NCBI RefSeq assembly: GCF_017573545.1
Contig: NZ_JAGEOK010000040.1
Span: 21,970-85,969 of the forward strand
Reading direction: 5' to 3'
DNA length: 64,000 nucleotides
Origin: Actinomadura nitritigenes
GTDB taxonomy: Bacteria > Actinomycetota > Actinomycetes > Streptosporangiales > Streptosporangiaceae
Under the pieces are notes generated by a model. The model ran no database searches. It saw nothing but the letters and a program-made list of their open reading frames with translations, and had not been told where the DNA came from. Positions 43,405 to 51,952 of this stretch are shown in pieces. Positions within the stretch are counted from its first letter, which is position 1. Each line of letters starts with the position of its first letter. The translations under genes were made by a program, and so were the position numbers.

Positions 43405-44354
43405 CCGCGGACCCGCCCGCCGCCCCGCAGGACGGGTCCGGCGCCTCCGAGGACGAGCACGCCGCCCCGCAGGACGAGCACGACCTGACCGGCGCGCTCG
43501 CCCCCGAGAGCCCGATCCTCTTCTACCGGGCCCGCCGCCTGCTCGGCGACTGGACCCGGGACGCCGCCGACCGGTTCAGGGTCGGGCGGCCGGAGGACGG
43601 CTGCTGGTCGGTGCTGCGCGCCGGCGACGGCTGGCGGTCCGTCCGCACGGACGGCGGCCGCCCCACCGCCGGTGAGGTGCGCGAGACGGCCCGCGCGGCC
43701 GTGGCCCACGCGGTCGGCGGCCTGCTCACCGAGGCGGGCACCGGCCTGAACCCGAAGGTCTTCCAGATGGCGGGGATCATCCGGCCGGCGCCGGACGACC
43801 TCACCGACCGGGGCCCGTGGTACCTCACCGAGACCGGCGAGCGGCTGCGGGCGGAGTCCGAGGGCGCGCCGCGTCCGGGGCCCGAGGTGCCCTGCGTCGC
43901 GCTGGAGCGCCTGCTCGGCCGCGAACCCGGCTACTTCGCGCTGCGCCGGGAGCCCGCCCCGGAGCGCGGCGGGTTCGTGACCGTCCATCGGGTGTTCGAG
44001 CTGGCCGCGCACGACCAGCTGCCCGGCGGCCCCTCCGAACCCGCCGAGACCCTCCCGGAGGGCACCGTCCTCGACGGCTACGGAGACACCGGCCAGGTGT
44101 TCCTGTACGAACCCGGCACGCCGTTCCACAAGCGCGGCATGCAGGGCATGCCCGAGATGTACGAGCACCGCTTCTACGAGGTCCGACGGCCGCTGCACGT
44201 CCACCCGGCCTTCCCCCTCGAGCACACGATCGTCCCGCGCGGGCGGACGACCGGCACCGGACGCGGCTTCTACCTCGTCGACTCCATAGCCGGCCTTCTG
44301 CGGGACGGTGCCCTGGCCGAGACCACCGGACCGCGAGAGGAGGCCGCACCATGA
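43401..44354 (+). CDS. TNT-like domain protein (catalytic residues not conserved)
   Basis: 317 residues. After an acidic N-terminus, residues ~30-205 form a module shared with the next gene (VGRPEDGCWSVLRAGDGWRSV ... GYFALRREPAPERGGFVTVHRVFEL). Residues ~213-312 match the TNT (tuberculosis necrotizing toxin, NAD+ glycohydrolase) fold: ETLPEGTVLDGYGD, EPGTPFHKRG, HRFYEVRRPL, GRGFYLVDSIAGLL. The Arg after Asp in the first motif and the Gln of the GTQY-type motif (Gln822 in CpnT, from memory) are replaced by Gly, so activity is doubtful. It overlaps both neighbours by ATGA and lacks a T7SS export domain. It may be an immunity or decoy protein. Confidence 0.65.
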   Translation: MTADPPAAPQDGSGASEDEHAAPQDEHDLTGALAPESPILFYRARRLLGDWTRDAADRFRVGRPEDGCWSVLRAGDGWRSVRTDGGRPTAGEVRETARAAVAHAVGGLLTEAGTGLNPKVFQMAGIIRPAPDDLTDRGPWYLTETGERLRAESEGAPRPGPEVPCVALERLLGREPGYFALRREPAPERGGFVTVHRVFELAAHDQLPGGPSEPAETLPEGTVLDGYGDTGQVFLYEPGTPFHKRGMQGMPEMYEHRFYEVRRPLHVHPAFPLEHTIVPRGRTTGTGRGFYLVDSIAGLLRDGALAETTGPREEAAP

Positions 44355-45760
44355 CCCCGGAGGACGAGAAGGCGCACCTGCAGGGCCTGGTCGACGAGAT
44401 CCTCCGGCTGCTCCCCGGCGGCTGGCGCGACGTCCGGCTCTCCTACCGGGCCGTCGGCGGCCACGAGGTGATCCAGCTCACCGGCCACGAGGACGGCACC
44501 CGCCCCGGCGCTGTCGCCCGCGCGGCGCGGCTGATCCCGCACAGCGACGTCCCCGCGCTGCTGCGCCGCCACCGGGAGATCACCTACCACCCCGACTACG
44601 GCGCCTGGCCGTCCCTCGCCTACTCCATCTGGAACCGTCCGGACGGGCCGGAATGGGGCGTCGAGGCCGACCAGCCCGACGAGTTCGCCTGGGCGGACGA
44701 GATCGCCCCGGCGGACGCGGCCGCCGAACTCGCCCGGTTCCCCCGTCCCGACGCGTACGTCCCCGGCTGGCTGGGCCGCCTCGCCGCGCTGCACGCCGCC
44801 GGGGAGGCGTTCGACCCGGAGAGCCTCCGGACGGCGCCGCAGGACGAGAGCGACCTGGCCGACCGCCTCCCGCCCGGCCTGGAAACCCTGTTCGCGCGGG
44901 CGCGCGATAGGCTCGCCGCCTACGTCCCCGGCGTGGACCGCCTCCGCGTCGGAACCGTCGCCGACGGCTGCTGGACGATCGCCCGCACCGGCGGGGCCTG
45001 GCTCGCCATCGGCCCCGACGGGTCCGTCCGCCCGTTCGAGGACCCGCGCGCCGCCACCGTCCACGCGATGGCCGGCGTCATGGCCGGCGCCGGAATGGAG
45101 ATCAACAGCCAGGTCCTGCACGCCGCCGGCGTCATCACCAGGCAGCGCGCCCCCCGCAAGAAGCAGGACGCCTGGTCCCTGGCCACGGCGACCGACTCAC
45201 CGGTCAACCGCACCTACTCCTCGCCCCGGCCCACCGCCCCGGGCCCGTACATCGGGCTGGACGGAATGGCCAACCGGCCCGGCGGATACTTCGTCTGCTT
45301 CCCCGGCCCGGCCCCCGAGCACGGCGCGTACGTCTCCGTCCACGAGGTCTGCCGCCGGCTCGCCGAGATCGGCCTGCCCGTCGCCGCCCCCGAGCCTGAG
45401 CCCGGACCGGCCCCCGAGCCGCCGGGCGAGACCCTCCCGGTGGGCAAGGAGGTCGACACCTACCACGACCCCGCCGACCGGTTCGTCTTCGAGATCGGCA
45501 CGCCCTGGCTGCGCCGCGGGCACAACAACCTGCACGGACTCACGTACCGGGTCTACCGCGTCCAGAAGCCGGTCCGCGGCCGCCCCGTCCTGTTCGACGC
45601 CGGGCCCATCGGCTCCGACACGCCCCCGCCGGAGACCGGAATGGGTTATAGCCTGGTCGACTCGATCGCCGACCTCGTCGCGTCCGGCCACCTCGTCGAG
45701 ATCACCGGGCCCGGCGGCGAACCCGGCGCCACCGTCCACCGGCCAGAGGAGCAGCCATGA
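44351..45760 (+). CDS. YezG-like immunity domain fused to a TNT-like domain
   Basis: 469 residues in three modules. Residues ~1-145 resemble the YezG/DUF600 immunity family (LLPGGWRDVRLSYRAVGG, GAWPSLAYSIW, RFPRPDAYVPGWLG). Residues ~165-345 repeat the middle module of the preceding protein (VGTVADGCWTIARTGGAWLAI ... GYFVCFPGPAPEHGAYVSVHEVC). Residues ~357-455 are TNT-like (ETLPVGKEVDTYHD, IGTPWLRRGHNN, YRVYRVQKPV, GMGYSLVDSIADLV), again without the expected Arg and Gln. GGAGG precedes the ATG by 7 nt. A joined immunity and toxin-derived fold in one cytosolic protein is unusual. Confidence 0.65.
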   Translation: MTPEDEKAHLQGLVDEILRLLPGGWRDVRLSYRAVGGHEVIQLTGHEDGTRPGAVARAARLIPHSDVPALLRRHREITYHPDYGAWPSLAYSIWNRPDGPEWGVEADQPDEFAWADEIAPADAAAELARFPRPDAYVPGWLGRLAALHAAGEAFDPESLRTAPQDESDLADRLPPGLETLFARARDRLAAYVPGVDRLRVGTVADGCWTIARTGGAWLAIGPDGSVRPFEDPRAATVHAMAGVMAGAGMEINSQVLHAAGVITRQRAPRKKQDAWSLATATDSPVNRTYSSPRPTAPGPYIGLDGMANRPGGYFVCFPGPAPEHGAYVSVHEVCRRLAEIGLPVAAPEPEPGPAPEPPGETLPVGKEVDTYHDPADRFVFEIGTPWLRRGHNNLHGLTYRVYRVQKPVRGRPVLFDAGPIGSDTPPPETGMGYSLVDSIADLVASGHLVEITGPGGEPGATVHRPEEQP

Positions 45761-46659
45761 CCCAGCCCGCCGGTCCGGCCCCCGGCCGCGGCCCCCTCCC
45801 CTACGACCAGGCCCGCTACCAGGAGCTCACCCGCGGCATCGCGGGACTGCTGGCGCGGTCCGCCCCGTCCGGCTGGCGCCGCGTCGACCTGCGGATCATG
45901 ATGACGGTCGCGGTGTCCGACGCCGTCCTGACCGTCGCGATGGAGGACGGCACCACCCGGGCCGCCGAGATGCCCCGCGACGTCCTGGACATGGCCGCCG
46001 AGCTCCGCTCCATCATGTACCGGCGGGACCGCGGCACCTGGCTGAGCATGCGCGTCATGCTCGACCCGCCCGGCTCCTACTACACCGCCTTCAACAACGA
46101 CTACGACCCGCACTGGGACCCCGAGATCCCGGACGACGCCTACGCGCAGGACCTCGCCGCCTTCCCGCGCGCCGAGGAGAACGTCCCCGGCTGGCTGCGC
46201 TCCCGCGCGGGCCTCCCGCCGCTGCCCGCCCCGCCCGTCGAGCCCCTCGGCCCCGTCGAGCAGAAGGACCTCCTGGAGGACGTCACCTCGCTGCTCGTCG
46301 ACGCGCTCCCCGCCGGCTGGCAGCAGGCCGACGTCTACCACAACGCCCTCGGCTCCCACGCCGAGACCGTGTCGCAGCTCCTCATGTGCAACACCCACAT
46401 GCCCCGCCTGTGGACGCCGCCGCCCGCCGCCGACGACCTGTTCGGCCGGCTCCGCCGCGGCATGTACGCCGACGGCCTCGGCACCTGGTTCACCGCCCGC
46501 TACGTGCTGACGTTCCCGTTCTCGTACCAGGTGGAGTACATCCGCGACGCCGAGCCCCGCTGGAAGACCCGCCCGGAGCCGTCCGCCTACGCCGAGGACC
46601 TCGACCTGTTCCCCCGCGACCCCGCCGACACCCCGGCCTGGCTCCACCCCCGCGCCTGA
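45757..46659 (+). CDS. Tandem YezG-like (DUF600) putative immunity protein
   Basis: 300 residues made of two ~140-residue YezG-like units. Unit 1: SGWRRVDLRIM, RDRGTWLSMRVMLDPPGSYY, AFNNDYDPHWDPEIP, DLAAFPRAEENVPGWL. Unit 2: AGWQQADVYHN, DGLGTWFTARYVLTFPFSY, DAEPRWKTRP, DLDLFPRDPADTPAWL. The same pattern forms the N-terminus of the preceding gene. YezG is a known LXG-toxin immunity family in Firmicutes, so this is probably an immunity protein; its cognate toxin domain is not certain. The ATG overlaps the previous stop (ATGA) after a GAGGAG box. It is the last gene of the operon. Confidence 0.65.
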   Translation: MTQPAGPAPGRGPLPYDQARYQELTRGIAGLLARSAPSGWRRVDLRIMMTVAVSDAVLTVAMEDGTTRAAEMPRDVLDMAAELRSIMYRRDRGTWLSMRVMLDPPGSYYTAFNNDYDPHWDPEIPDDAYAQDLAAFPRAEENVPGWLRSRAGLPPLPAPPVEPLGPVEQKDLLEDVTSLLVDALPAGWQQADVYHNALGSHAETVSQLLMCNTHMPRLWTPPPAADDLFGRLRRGMYADGLGTWFTARYVLTFPFSYQVEYIRDAEPRWKTRPEPSAYAEDLDLFPRDPADTPAWLHPRA

Positions 46660-46672
46660 CGCCGGGACGTCA
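46657..46672. terminator. Short hairpin at convergent operon ends
   Basis: TGACG-CCGGGA-CGTCA spans the stop codons of the convergent genes ending at 46659 and 46670. The 5-bp stem is modest and would serve both directions if it acts at all. Confidence 0.35.
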
Positions 46673-47404
46673 GCGCTTCAGGGCGTCGAAGATCTGCGGC
46701 AGGAGCATCACGTTCTGGTTCTGCTGCGGCACCCGCAGGATCGGTTTGCCCGCGCCCCGCGCGTGGACGAAGTACCAGCCCTTGTCGAACGTGACGCCCT
46801 CGATGCCCTCCCAGCCGCGCGACACGTTCCCGCCGACGAACCCGTTCCGGTCGATCCGCACCTTGCCGACGTCCACCGTCCGCCCCGCCTCGACCGCGGC
46901 GAGGAACTGCCGCAGCAGCCGCGGCTCCACGTACGTCCGCGACAGGTCGACGAGGAACTGCCAGTCGGACGGCGGCGTGTTCGCGCGGAGCCCCGTCTCC
47001 TCGAACGCGATCGCGGGCGCCTGGTTGACGGGGAAGAACCCGATCTCGAAGTGGTAGTCGGTCGAGGTGTGGACGCTGCCGATGTTCAACGGCCCCCGCA
47101 TCCTCGTCTGCACGGCCGTGTACCCGACGAACTCGGCCTTCGCCAGCTCGATCGTCGTCCCGTCCCATGTGATCGCATGCGCGTCGGCATGCAACTCGAC
47201 CCCGTAGCGCGTCTTGTGCAGCACCGGCCCGTACTGACCCTGCGCCTGCTGGGGCATCGCCTGCTGGGGCATGGGCTGCTGGGGCTGGGCCTGCTGGGGC
47301 TGCTGAACGGGCGTCGCATTGACGTGGTCGGTCCACTTCGTCCCGTCCCACCAGCGGTGCCCTCCCCCACCGTACGGGTCCGCGTACCACCCGGCCTGAG
47401 TCAC
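46670..47404 (-). CDS. DUF2510 domain protein with Gln/Pro linker and C-terminal PH-like domain
   Basis: 244 residues. Residues 1-29 are the DUF2510 module (AGWYADPYGGGGHRWWDGTKWTDHV), a small Trp-rich domain common in actinobacterial envelope and secretion proteins. A Gln/Pro/Ala linker (QQPQQAQPQQP type) follows. The remaining ~170 residues are mostly beta-strand (YGVELHADAHAITWDGTTIEL, MRGPLNIGSVHTSTDYHFEIGFF), suggesting a PH-like fold. GTG 47404 was chosen because GGAAGG lies about 8 nt upstream; GTG 47413 would leave no room for it. The function is unknown. Confidence 0.65.
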   Translation of the reverse strand: MTQAGWYADPYGGGGHRWWDGTKWTDHVNATPVQQPQQAQPQQPMPQQAMPQQAQGQYGPVLHKTRYGVELHADAHAITWDGTTIELAKAEFVGYTAVQTRMRGPLNIGSVHTSTDYHFEIGFFPVNQAPAIAFEETGLRANTPPSDWQFLVDLSRTYVEPRLLRQFLAAVEAGRTVDVGKVRIDRNGFVGGNVSRGWEGIEGVTFDKGWYFVHARGAGKPILRVPQQNQNVMLLPQIFDALKR

Positions 47405-47504
47405 GATGCACACCTTCCAGCGAAGCCGACCGACCGCTCCGAAGATATCCGCTCCCGCCCCGCCGGTCGCCCCCGCGACAGGGCGCCCATGACGTAGGAG
47501 CCGA

Positions 47505-47784
47505 TCAGAAGGGATCTCTGCTTGATCGTGTCATGCTCACCATCAAGGCGATTCCCGACCCGAAACCCACGATCGCGGACGCCACGAGAACCAGGGCACC
47601 GATGCCGTCGTACCAGGACAGGCCATACGCCAGCAGGAACACACCCATGGCCGACATTGGAAGAATAGACGAAAGGAATTCCGTCCAGATCGCGCCGCCG
47701 CACGGCCCGCCCGATCCAGATCGTCAAGGAAACGAAGGAGAGGGCGAGGAGGGCGGCACCGACCACGACTTCGAATTGCTTCAC
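47505..47784 (-). pseudogene. Small two-helix membrane protein, frameshifted
   Basis: From GTG 47784 the frame gives VVVGAALLALSFVSLTIWIGRAVRR, a clear membrane helix, then turns unlike protein. One base over, the sequence AIWTEFLSSILPMSAMGVFLL and AYGLSWYDGIGALVLVASAIVGFG continues to TGA 47505. The total of 280 nt is 93 codons plus one base, so a single extra base near 47675-47710 explains it. It may be a sequencing error or decay. GAGGGG precedes the start, just after the glycine-zipper gene. Confidence 0.55.
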
Positions 47785-47797
47785 GGACGGCAGCCCC

Positions 47798-47959
47798 TCA
47801 CCAGAGATCTTCTATGCCGCCCCAGATGCCACCGCCCGTACCGGCGAGCGTTCCGCCGATGGCGGCTCCGGTGGCCATTCCGGGCGGCCCACCGATCGAA
47901 CCGATCAGACCACGGTGCGCATATCCGGCCACAATAATGGAGCGGTCGCGCGCGCCCAT
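47798..47959 (-). CDS. Small glycine-zipper peptide
   Basis: A 53-residue reading frame from ATG 47959 to TGA 47798: a short polar start (MGARDRSIIVAGYAHRG), then a Gly/Ala-rich hydrophobic stretch with GxxxG-like spacing (GGPPGMATGAAIGGTLAG, TGGGIWGGI) and an acidic end. It sits between two other minus-strand genes with small gaps (28 and 13 nt). No good ribosome-binding site is visible. Such glycine-zipper peptides occur as bacteriocin-like toxins or membrane-inserting segments of effectors; nothing here shows which, and it could be non-functional. Confidence 0.4.
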   Translation of the reverse strand: MGARDRSIIVAGYAHRGLIGSIGGPPGMATGAAIGGTLAGTGGGIWGGIEDLW

Positions 47960-47987
47960 CAGGTCAGAAGAGGCCGACGCAATGCGG

Positions 47988-49128
47988 CTAGTTGCCGACC
48001 GACATCATCGTGACCTGCTTCTCATTCGCCGAAGCCATCGAGGCCGCGATGACCAGCGAGTTGTTGCCTGCGGCGATCCAGTAGATCTCGCCCCGCGGAG
48101 CGGGGGTCACCTCAGCCGGGGCTGTCTGCCCGGCGGTCGCCACTTCGATCGATCCGTCAGGTCGGACTCCGTAGGCCCGGGTGCCGTCGAATGCCACTTC
48201 CCGCACTCCCCCCGGAAGGTCCACGACCGAGGCTCGGGCTCCGCCGACGGTCACCGACCCGACGGATCTGGAGGATCAGCTCATGGGAATCCTCTTCGAT
48301 TCCCCGCTCGAAGATTCCGCAACCGGCATCGTTGATGCCGACGAACCTGTCGCCTGCCGACGACAGCGGAGAGTCGTCCGGCGTCAGCGTGCCATGACGC
48401 CACGCGGCTCGCCCTGACGCCGCGTCGACCGCGACGACGGCGTTCCTCACGCCGCATGTGACAGGAATGGCAAGCCAATTCTTGCTGACGTACCGTTTCG
48501 TCTCGACGCTGTTGGGCTGGGTCAATCGCGACGCGTCCGGCGTGCAGCCGTAGAGCTGCTCCCGGCCGATGGTCCATTTGACGCGCCCGGTCAGGCCGTC
48601 AATGCCGCGGACGGTGTGGGTATCGAGCGAAGCCACCGGTACCGTCGCCGACCCGGCCAGCACTCGGAGGCCGTCGGAATACGGGATCAGCGCGCCGGAC
48701 GGCGCCTGTGATCGCCACGAGACCAGACCTGTGGATGCTCGGACGCCGATCCAGCGGCCATCGCGAGCGGCGATGACCACGTGCCGGCCGCTGACCGCGA
48801 ACGCCGCGACTCCCGAACGGTCGAAGGAGGCGCTGCGCCACAGGGTCGCGCCCGTCCGGGCGTTAAGGGCCTCGACACCCTGTGGAGAGGCCGCCACCAG
48901 GACTCCTTCGACCAGGGCCAGGTCCCTGAGATCGCCCGCCTCTCGAGCGAGGGTGAACGTCCTCGTCCAGGCGGCGTGCCAGCGCCCCGGCATAGGGCCA
49001 TCGACGCTGATCGGGGCCACTGGGGTGGTCACGGAGGGCGAAGAAGAGGACGAATTCGTAGAGACACAGTTCGACAGGAACGCACATGCGAGGGCCAGGG
49101 CTGCCGCCTTGCCGGCTCTAACCGTCAT
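47988..49128 (-). pseudogene. PQQ-type beta-propeller lipoprotein, frameshifted
   Basis: From ATG 49128 (GAGAGGG upstream) a signal peptide ends LACAFLSNC, a loose lipobox. Propeller repeats of the A-x-x-x-x-TG-x-x-x-W type follow (ALNARTGATLWRS, VRASTGLVSWRS, IDGLTGRVKWTI, VDAASGRAAWRH). After about IEEDSHELILQIR the frame breaks near 48250-48275. One base over, VTVGGARASVVDLPGGVREVAFDGTRAYGVRPDG and PRGEIYWIAAGNNSLVIAAS continue to TAG 47988. The total of 1141 nt is 380 codons plus one. The gene is less GC-rich than its neighbours. It is either a sequencing error or a decaying gene. Confidence 0.65.
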
Positions 49129-49463
49129 GAGCGCCCTCTCTGCGGAGAATCCGAATCCCGGGACTGCGGCCATGCCGACGGTCAGAGGTTCTTCAGACGT
49201 TCCGTTAGGTGGTCACTGCGAGGGATGGTCATGCATGGTCCTCTGCGAGGTCCGCGACGAAGATTCGGCGGGATCTTTCCGTGCAGGGCAGGATCAGTCA
49301 ACCTTCAGTCAGAAAGCCGACCTGGTGACATGACGACATCGCGCGTCTTACCGTGCTGACGGTACCGCCGGCCGTTGCCTGGGCAAGGAGCCGAGCACGT
49401 ATCCACCGGCTTCCGCAACGGCGGGGACGGCTTCGGTTCGGTGTTAATCTCGCGGCGATACGG
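49129..49463. other. Divergent intergenic region of lower GC content
   Basis: 335 bp between the propeller lipoprotein and the membrane protein at 49464. It is visibly less GC-rich than the rest and has no supported gene. TAATCT at 49445-49450 may be a -10 for the rightward gene; nothing clear is seen for the leftward one. Confidence 0.4.
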
Positions 49464-50396
49464 ATGACGGACTCGCACGGTTTGGGGGCTTGGGCGTTGG
49501 CTGAGGGTTCGCGGCCGGAGTTCGTGGCTCCCGATCAAGGGTTGGACGGGTCGTACCGCGAGGCTCACGAGACCGGCGGCGGCGACGAGGCCGGGCCGGA
49601 AGGCGTCGCACCGGAGCCGGTTGCGGAGGGCTCAGAGCAAGCCTCAGGGCCTGAGAGGCCGACGCGGAGGTCCGTCCTCGAATGGGCGAAGGATAGGCCG
49701 CGAGTCGCGATCCTAGGGGCGGTCGCGGCGGCCGTCGTGATCGGCGGCGCCGTGGTCTGGGGGACGTCCGGGACGGATGAGAAGCCTGCGCCCCCGGTTC
49801 ATTTCGCGGCGCTTCCGGACGCGTGCCGGTCGCCGTCCACCGCCGTCCTGTCCAAGTACATGCCGACTGCGGGGAAACCGACGCCCGACACCGGTGGAGT
49901 TTCCGGCGATCAGCAGTACGCGGCCTGCGACTGGCGAGAACCGCTCAGCGCCGAGAAGGGCAAGACGCTCACCTCTCGGCATCTGCGGGTCGCGATGCGC
50001 TTGTTCGTCGGGGCGCCCGGCCTCGCCGACGCCGAGTCCGACTACCGGTCGGCCTGGCGGACGTCGAAGCAGGGAACCGTCACCGACAGCGTCGGATCCA
50101 TCCACAACGAGGCGCCGGTCCTGACGCGCGGACTCGGGGACGAAGCCTTCCTGCATCACACGGTCACGACGACCGCGCTCGGACGCAGCGGCACGTCGAG
50201 AATGGTCGTCCGGACGCAGAACGCCGTCATCACCGTCGACTTCGACGGCGCCACCTACCCGCTCGACCATGACGGGGTCGCGGTTCAGCGGAAGGGCGTC
50301 CCGCTGGACGAATCGGTGACGCGCGAGGCCGCCCAGGCCGTCGCACGCGATGTCACCACGGCCCTGTCGTCCTGCAGGACCTGCGTGCGCCGCTGA
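49464..50396 (+). CDS. Single-pass membrane protein with extracytoplasmic DUF3558-like domain
   Basis: 310 residues: an acidic cytoplasmic N-terminus (about 1-75), one membrane helix (RVAILGAVAAAVVIGGAVVW, about 78-98) and a ~200-residue outer domain. The outer domain begins FAALPDACRSPSTAVLSKYMP and continues CDWREPLSAEKGKTLTSRHLRVAMRLF, a layout like DUF3558-type sensory or lipoprotein domains, with paired Cys early and at the end (SSCRTC). The family assignment is tentative. ATG 49464 is chosen over 49353 because the upstream part is basic and unlike protein. It converges with mycP. Confidence 0.6.
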   Translation: MTDSHGLGAWALAEGSRPEFVAPDQGLDGSYREAHETGGGDEAGPEGVAPEPVAEGSEQASGPERPTRRSVLEWAKDRPRVAILGAVAAAVVIGGAVVWGTSGTDEKPAPPVHFAALPDACRSPSTAVLSKYMPTAGKPTPDTGGVSGDQQYAACDWREPLSAEKGKTLTSRHLRVAMRLFVGAPGLADAESDYRSAWRTSKQGTVTDSVGSIHNEAPVLTRGLGDEAFLHHTVTTTALGRSGTSRMVVRTQNAVITVDFDGATYPLDHDGVAVQRKGVPLDESVTREAAQAVARDVTTALSSCRTCVRR

Positions 50397-50429
50397 CCCG
50401 GGCCGGCGTCCGGCCCGGGTCGGCGACGA

Positions 50430-51869
50430 TCACTCGGGGGGCGGCGCGAGGTTCGGGTTGGGCTGCCCGTGAGGCGCGGGAGGCGCCGTGCCGGGCCCGC
50501 TCTGAGGCGGCGCCAGGTTAGGGTTCGGCCGTCCCTGCGGCGGCGCCTGGAACTGCTGCCCGCCGCCCTGCGGAGGCAGCGGCTGACCGCCGGTGTGGCC
50601 GCCGAAGGACGGAGGCGTGCCCGGCCGGTTCATCGGCTGCGGCCCGTTCGGGAAGGGCCCGGCCCCGTACGGCCCGCCCGGCCCGCCGCCTGCGCCGCTC
50701 GGCTTCCGGCGCCGCATCACGACGAAGAGCCCGGCACCGACCAGCACGACGACGACCACGATCCCGCCGATGACCAGCGGCGCGTTCGAGCCGCCGGAGT
50801 CACCGCCGCCGCCCTTCGTCTTCGGCGCCGCCTGCCCGTCACCACCGGCGGGCTGATCGGCGGCGGCCTTGTCGAGGCGCGCGTAGACGGGATTCGGCGC
50901 GTTCTGCGGAACGTTGTTCTTCAGCGCACGGGTGATGCTGATGACGCCGTAGCCGAGTTGGGCGTCCTTGCCCGGCTCACCGAAGTCCTTCGCCGTGTTG
51001 GTGAGGACCTGGACGGTCCGGCGCGCCGTCATCTGCGGGTACTTGCTGCGGATGAGCGCGACGGCCCCGGACGTCAGCGCGGTCGCCTGGCTCGTCCCCT
51101 CGCCGTTGTTGTAGACGTGCCCTGTCTTGCCCATACCGCCGACGCCGGCGCCCGGCGCGGCGACCGTGACGTAGTCCTGCCGCTGCGTGTGCTCCCACGG
51201 CTTGCCCTGGTGGTCGACGGCGCCGACCGCGAGCACGCCCGGGCAGGAACCCGGGATCTCCGCATCGTTGTTGTAGTCGCCCGAGTTGCCGGCGGCCGCC
51301 ACGACCACGACGTTCTTCTTCTCGGCGTACTTGAGGGCCTGGACCATCTTCGGCGGGCAGTGGTTCGGGTAGACCGCGGCCGATGACCCCTGCGAGAAGT
51401 TGATCACTTTGGCGCCGTGGTCCGCCGCGTAGCGGATCACGGCGGACGTGGCGTCCGGCGAGAGACCCGGCTCGTGCATCGGGAGGATCTTCGCTTCGGG
51501 GGCGATGCCGTAGAACCCGGTATGCGTTCCCCGAGACGCGATGAGGCTCGCCATGGCGGTGCCATGGCCCTCGTTGGGGTCCTGGTCCCGCGTCGCGTCA
51601 TCGCCCGTGGGCTGCCCGGACGCGTTGAAGGCCTTGCCCGGCACGACGGCGTCCTTCAGATCGGGCAGCGATGCGTTGACCCCGGTGTCGACCACCGCGA
51701 CGGTCACGCCGGCGCCCTTGCTCTGAGGCCACACGTCCGTCCTGATCCCCCAGGAGTCGAACCACCACTCCTTCTGCTCGACAGGTCCCGCATGGGCCGC
51801 GGTCACCGGACCGAGAGCCAGGCCCATCGCGGCCGCCGTCGCCGCCGCCGCTTGGATCAGCCGTCGCAT
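50430..51869 (-). CDS. mycP: Mycosin, T7SS-associated subtilisin-like serine protease
   Basis: 479 residues with a signal peptide (about 1-27), a subtilisin domain and a C-terminal membrane helix (about 362-386) followed by a Pro-rich cytoplasmic tail. The catalytic triad is visible: Asp in AVVDTGVNASLPD, His in NEGHGTAMASLIA, Ser in GEGTSQATALTSGAV, with an oxyanion-hole Asn in VVAAAGNSGDY. Mycosins stabilise the ESX membrane complex and can process substrates. The long Pro/Gly tail after the helix is longer than in mycobacterial MycP. It is the last gene of the minus-strand ESX run, after the substrate genes. Confidence 0.93.
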   Translation of the reverse strand: MRRLIQAAAATAAAMGLALGPVTAAHAGPVEQKEWWFDSWGIRTDVWPQSKGAGVTVAVVDTGVNASLPDLKDAVVPGKAFNASGQPTGDDATRDQDPNEGHGTAMASLIASRGTHTGFYGIAPEAKILPMHEPGLSPDATSAVIRYAADHGAKVINFSQGSSAAVYPNHCPPKMVQALKYAEKKNVVVVAAAGNSGDYNNDAEIPGSCPGVLAVGAVDHQGKPWEHTQRQDYVTVAAPGAGVGGMGKTGHVYNNGEGTSQATALTSGAVALIRSKYPQMTARRTVQVLTNTAKDFGEPGKDAQLGYGVISITRALKNNVPQNAPNPVYARLDKAAADQPAGGDGQAAPKTKGGGGDSGGSNAPLVIGGIVVVVVLVGAGLFVVMRRRKPSGAGGGPGGPYGAGPFPNGPQPMNRPGTPPSFGGHTGGQPLPPQGGGQQFQAPPQGRPNPNLAPPQSGPGTAPPAPHGQPNPNLAPPPE

Positions 51870-51952
51870 TGTCCTATCCCATCCAGATGCGGAAAGGGCG
51901 GACGGAGGTTCAGGCCCCGTCCGCCCTGTTCACGTCGTCGGTACCGCGGCGA

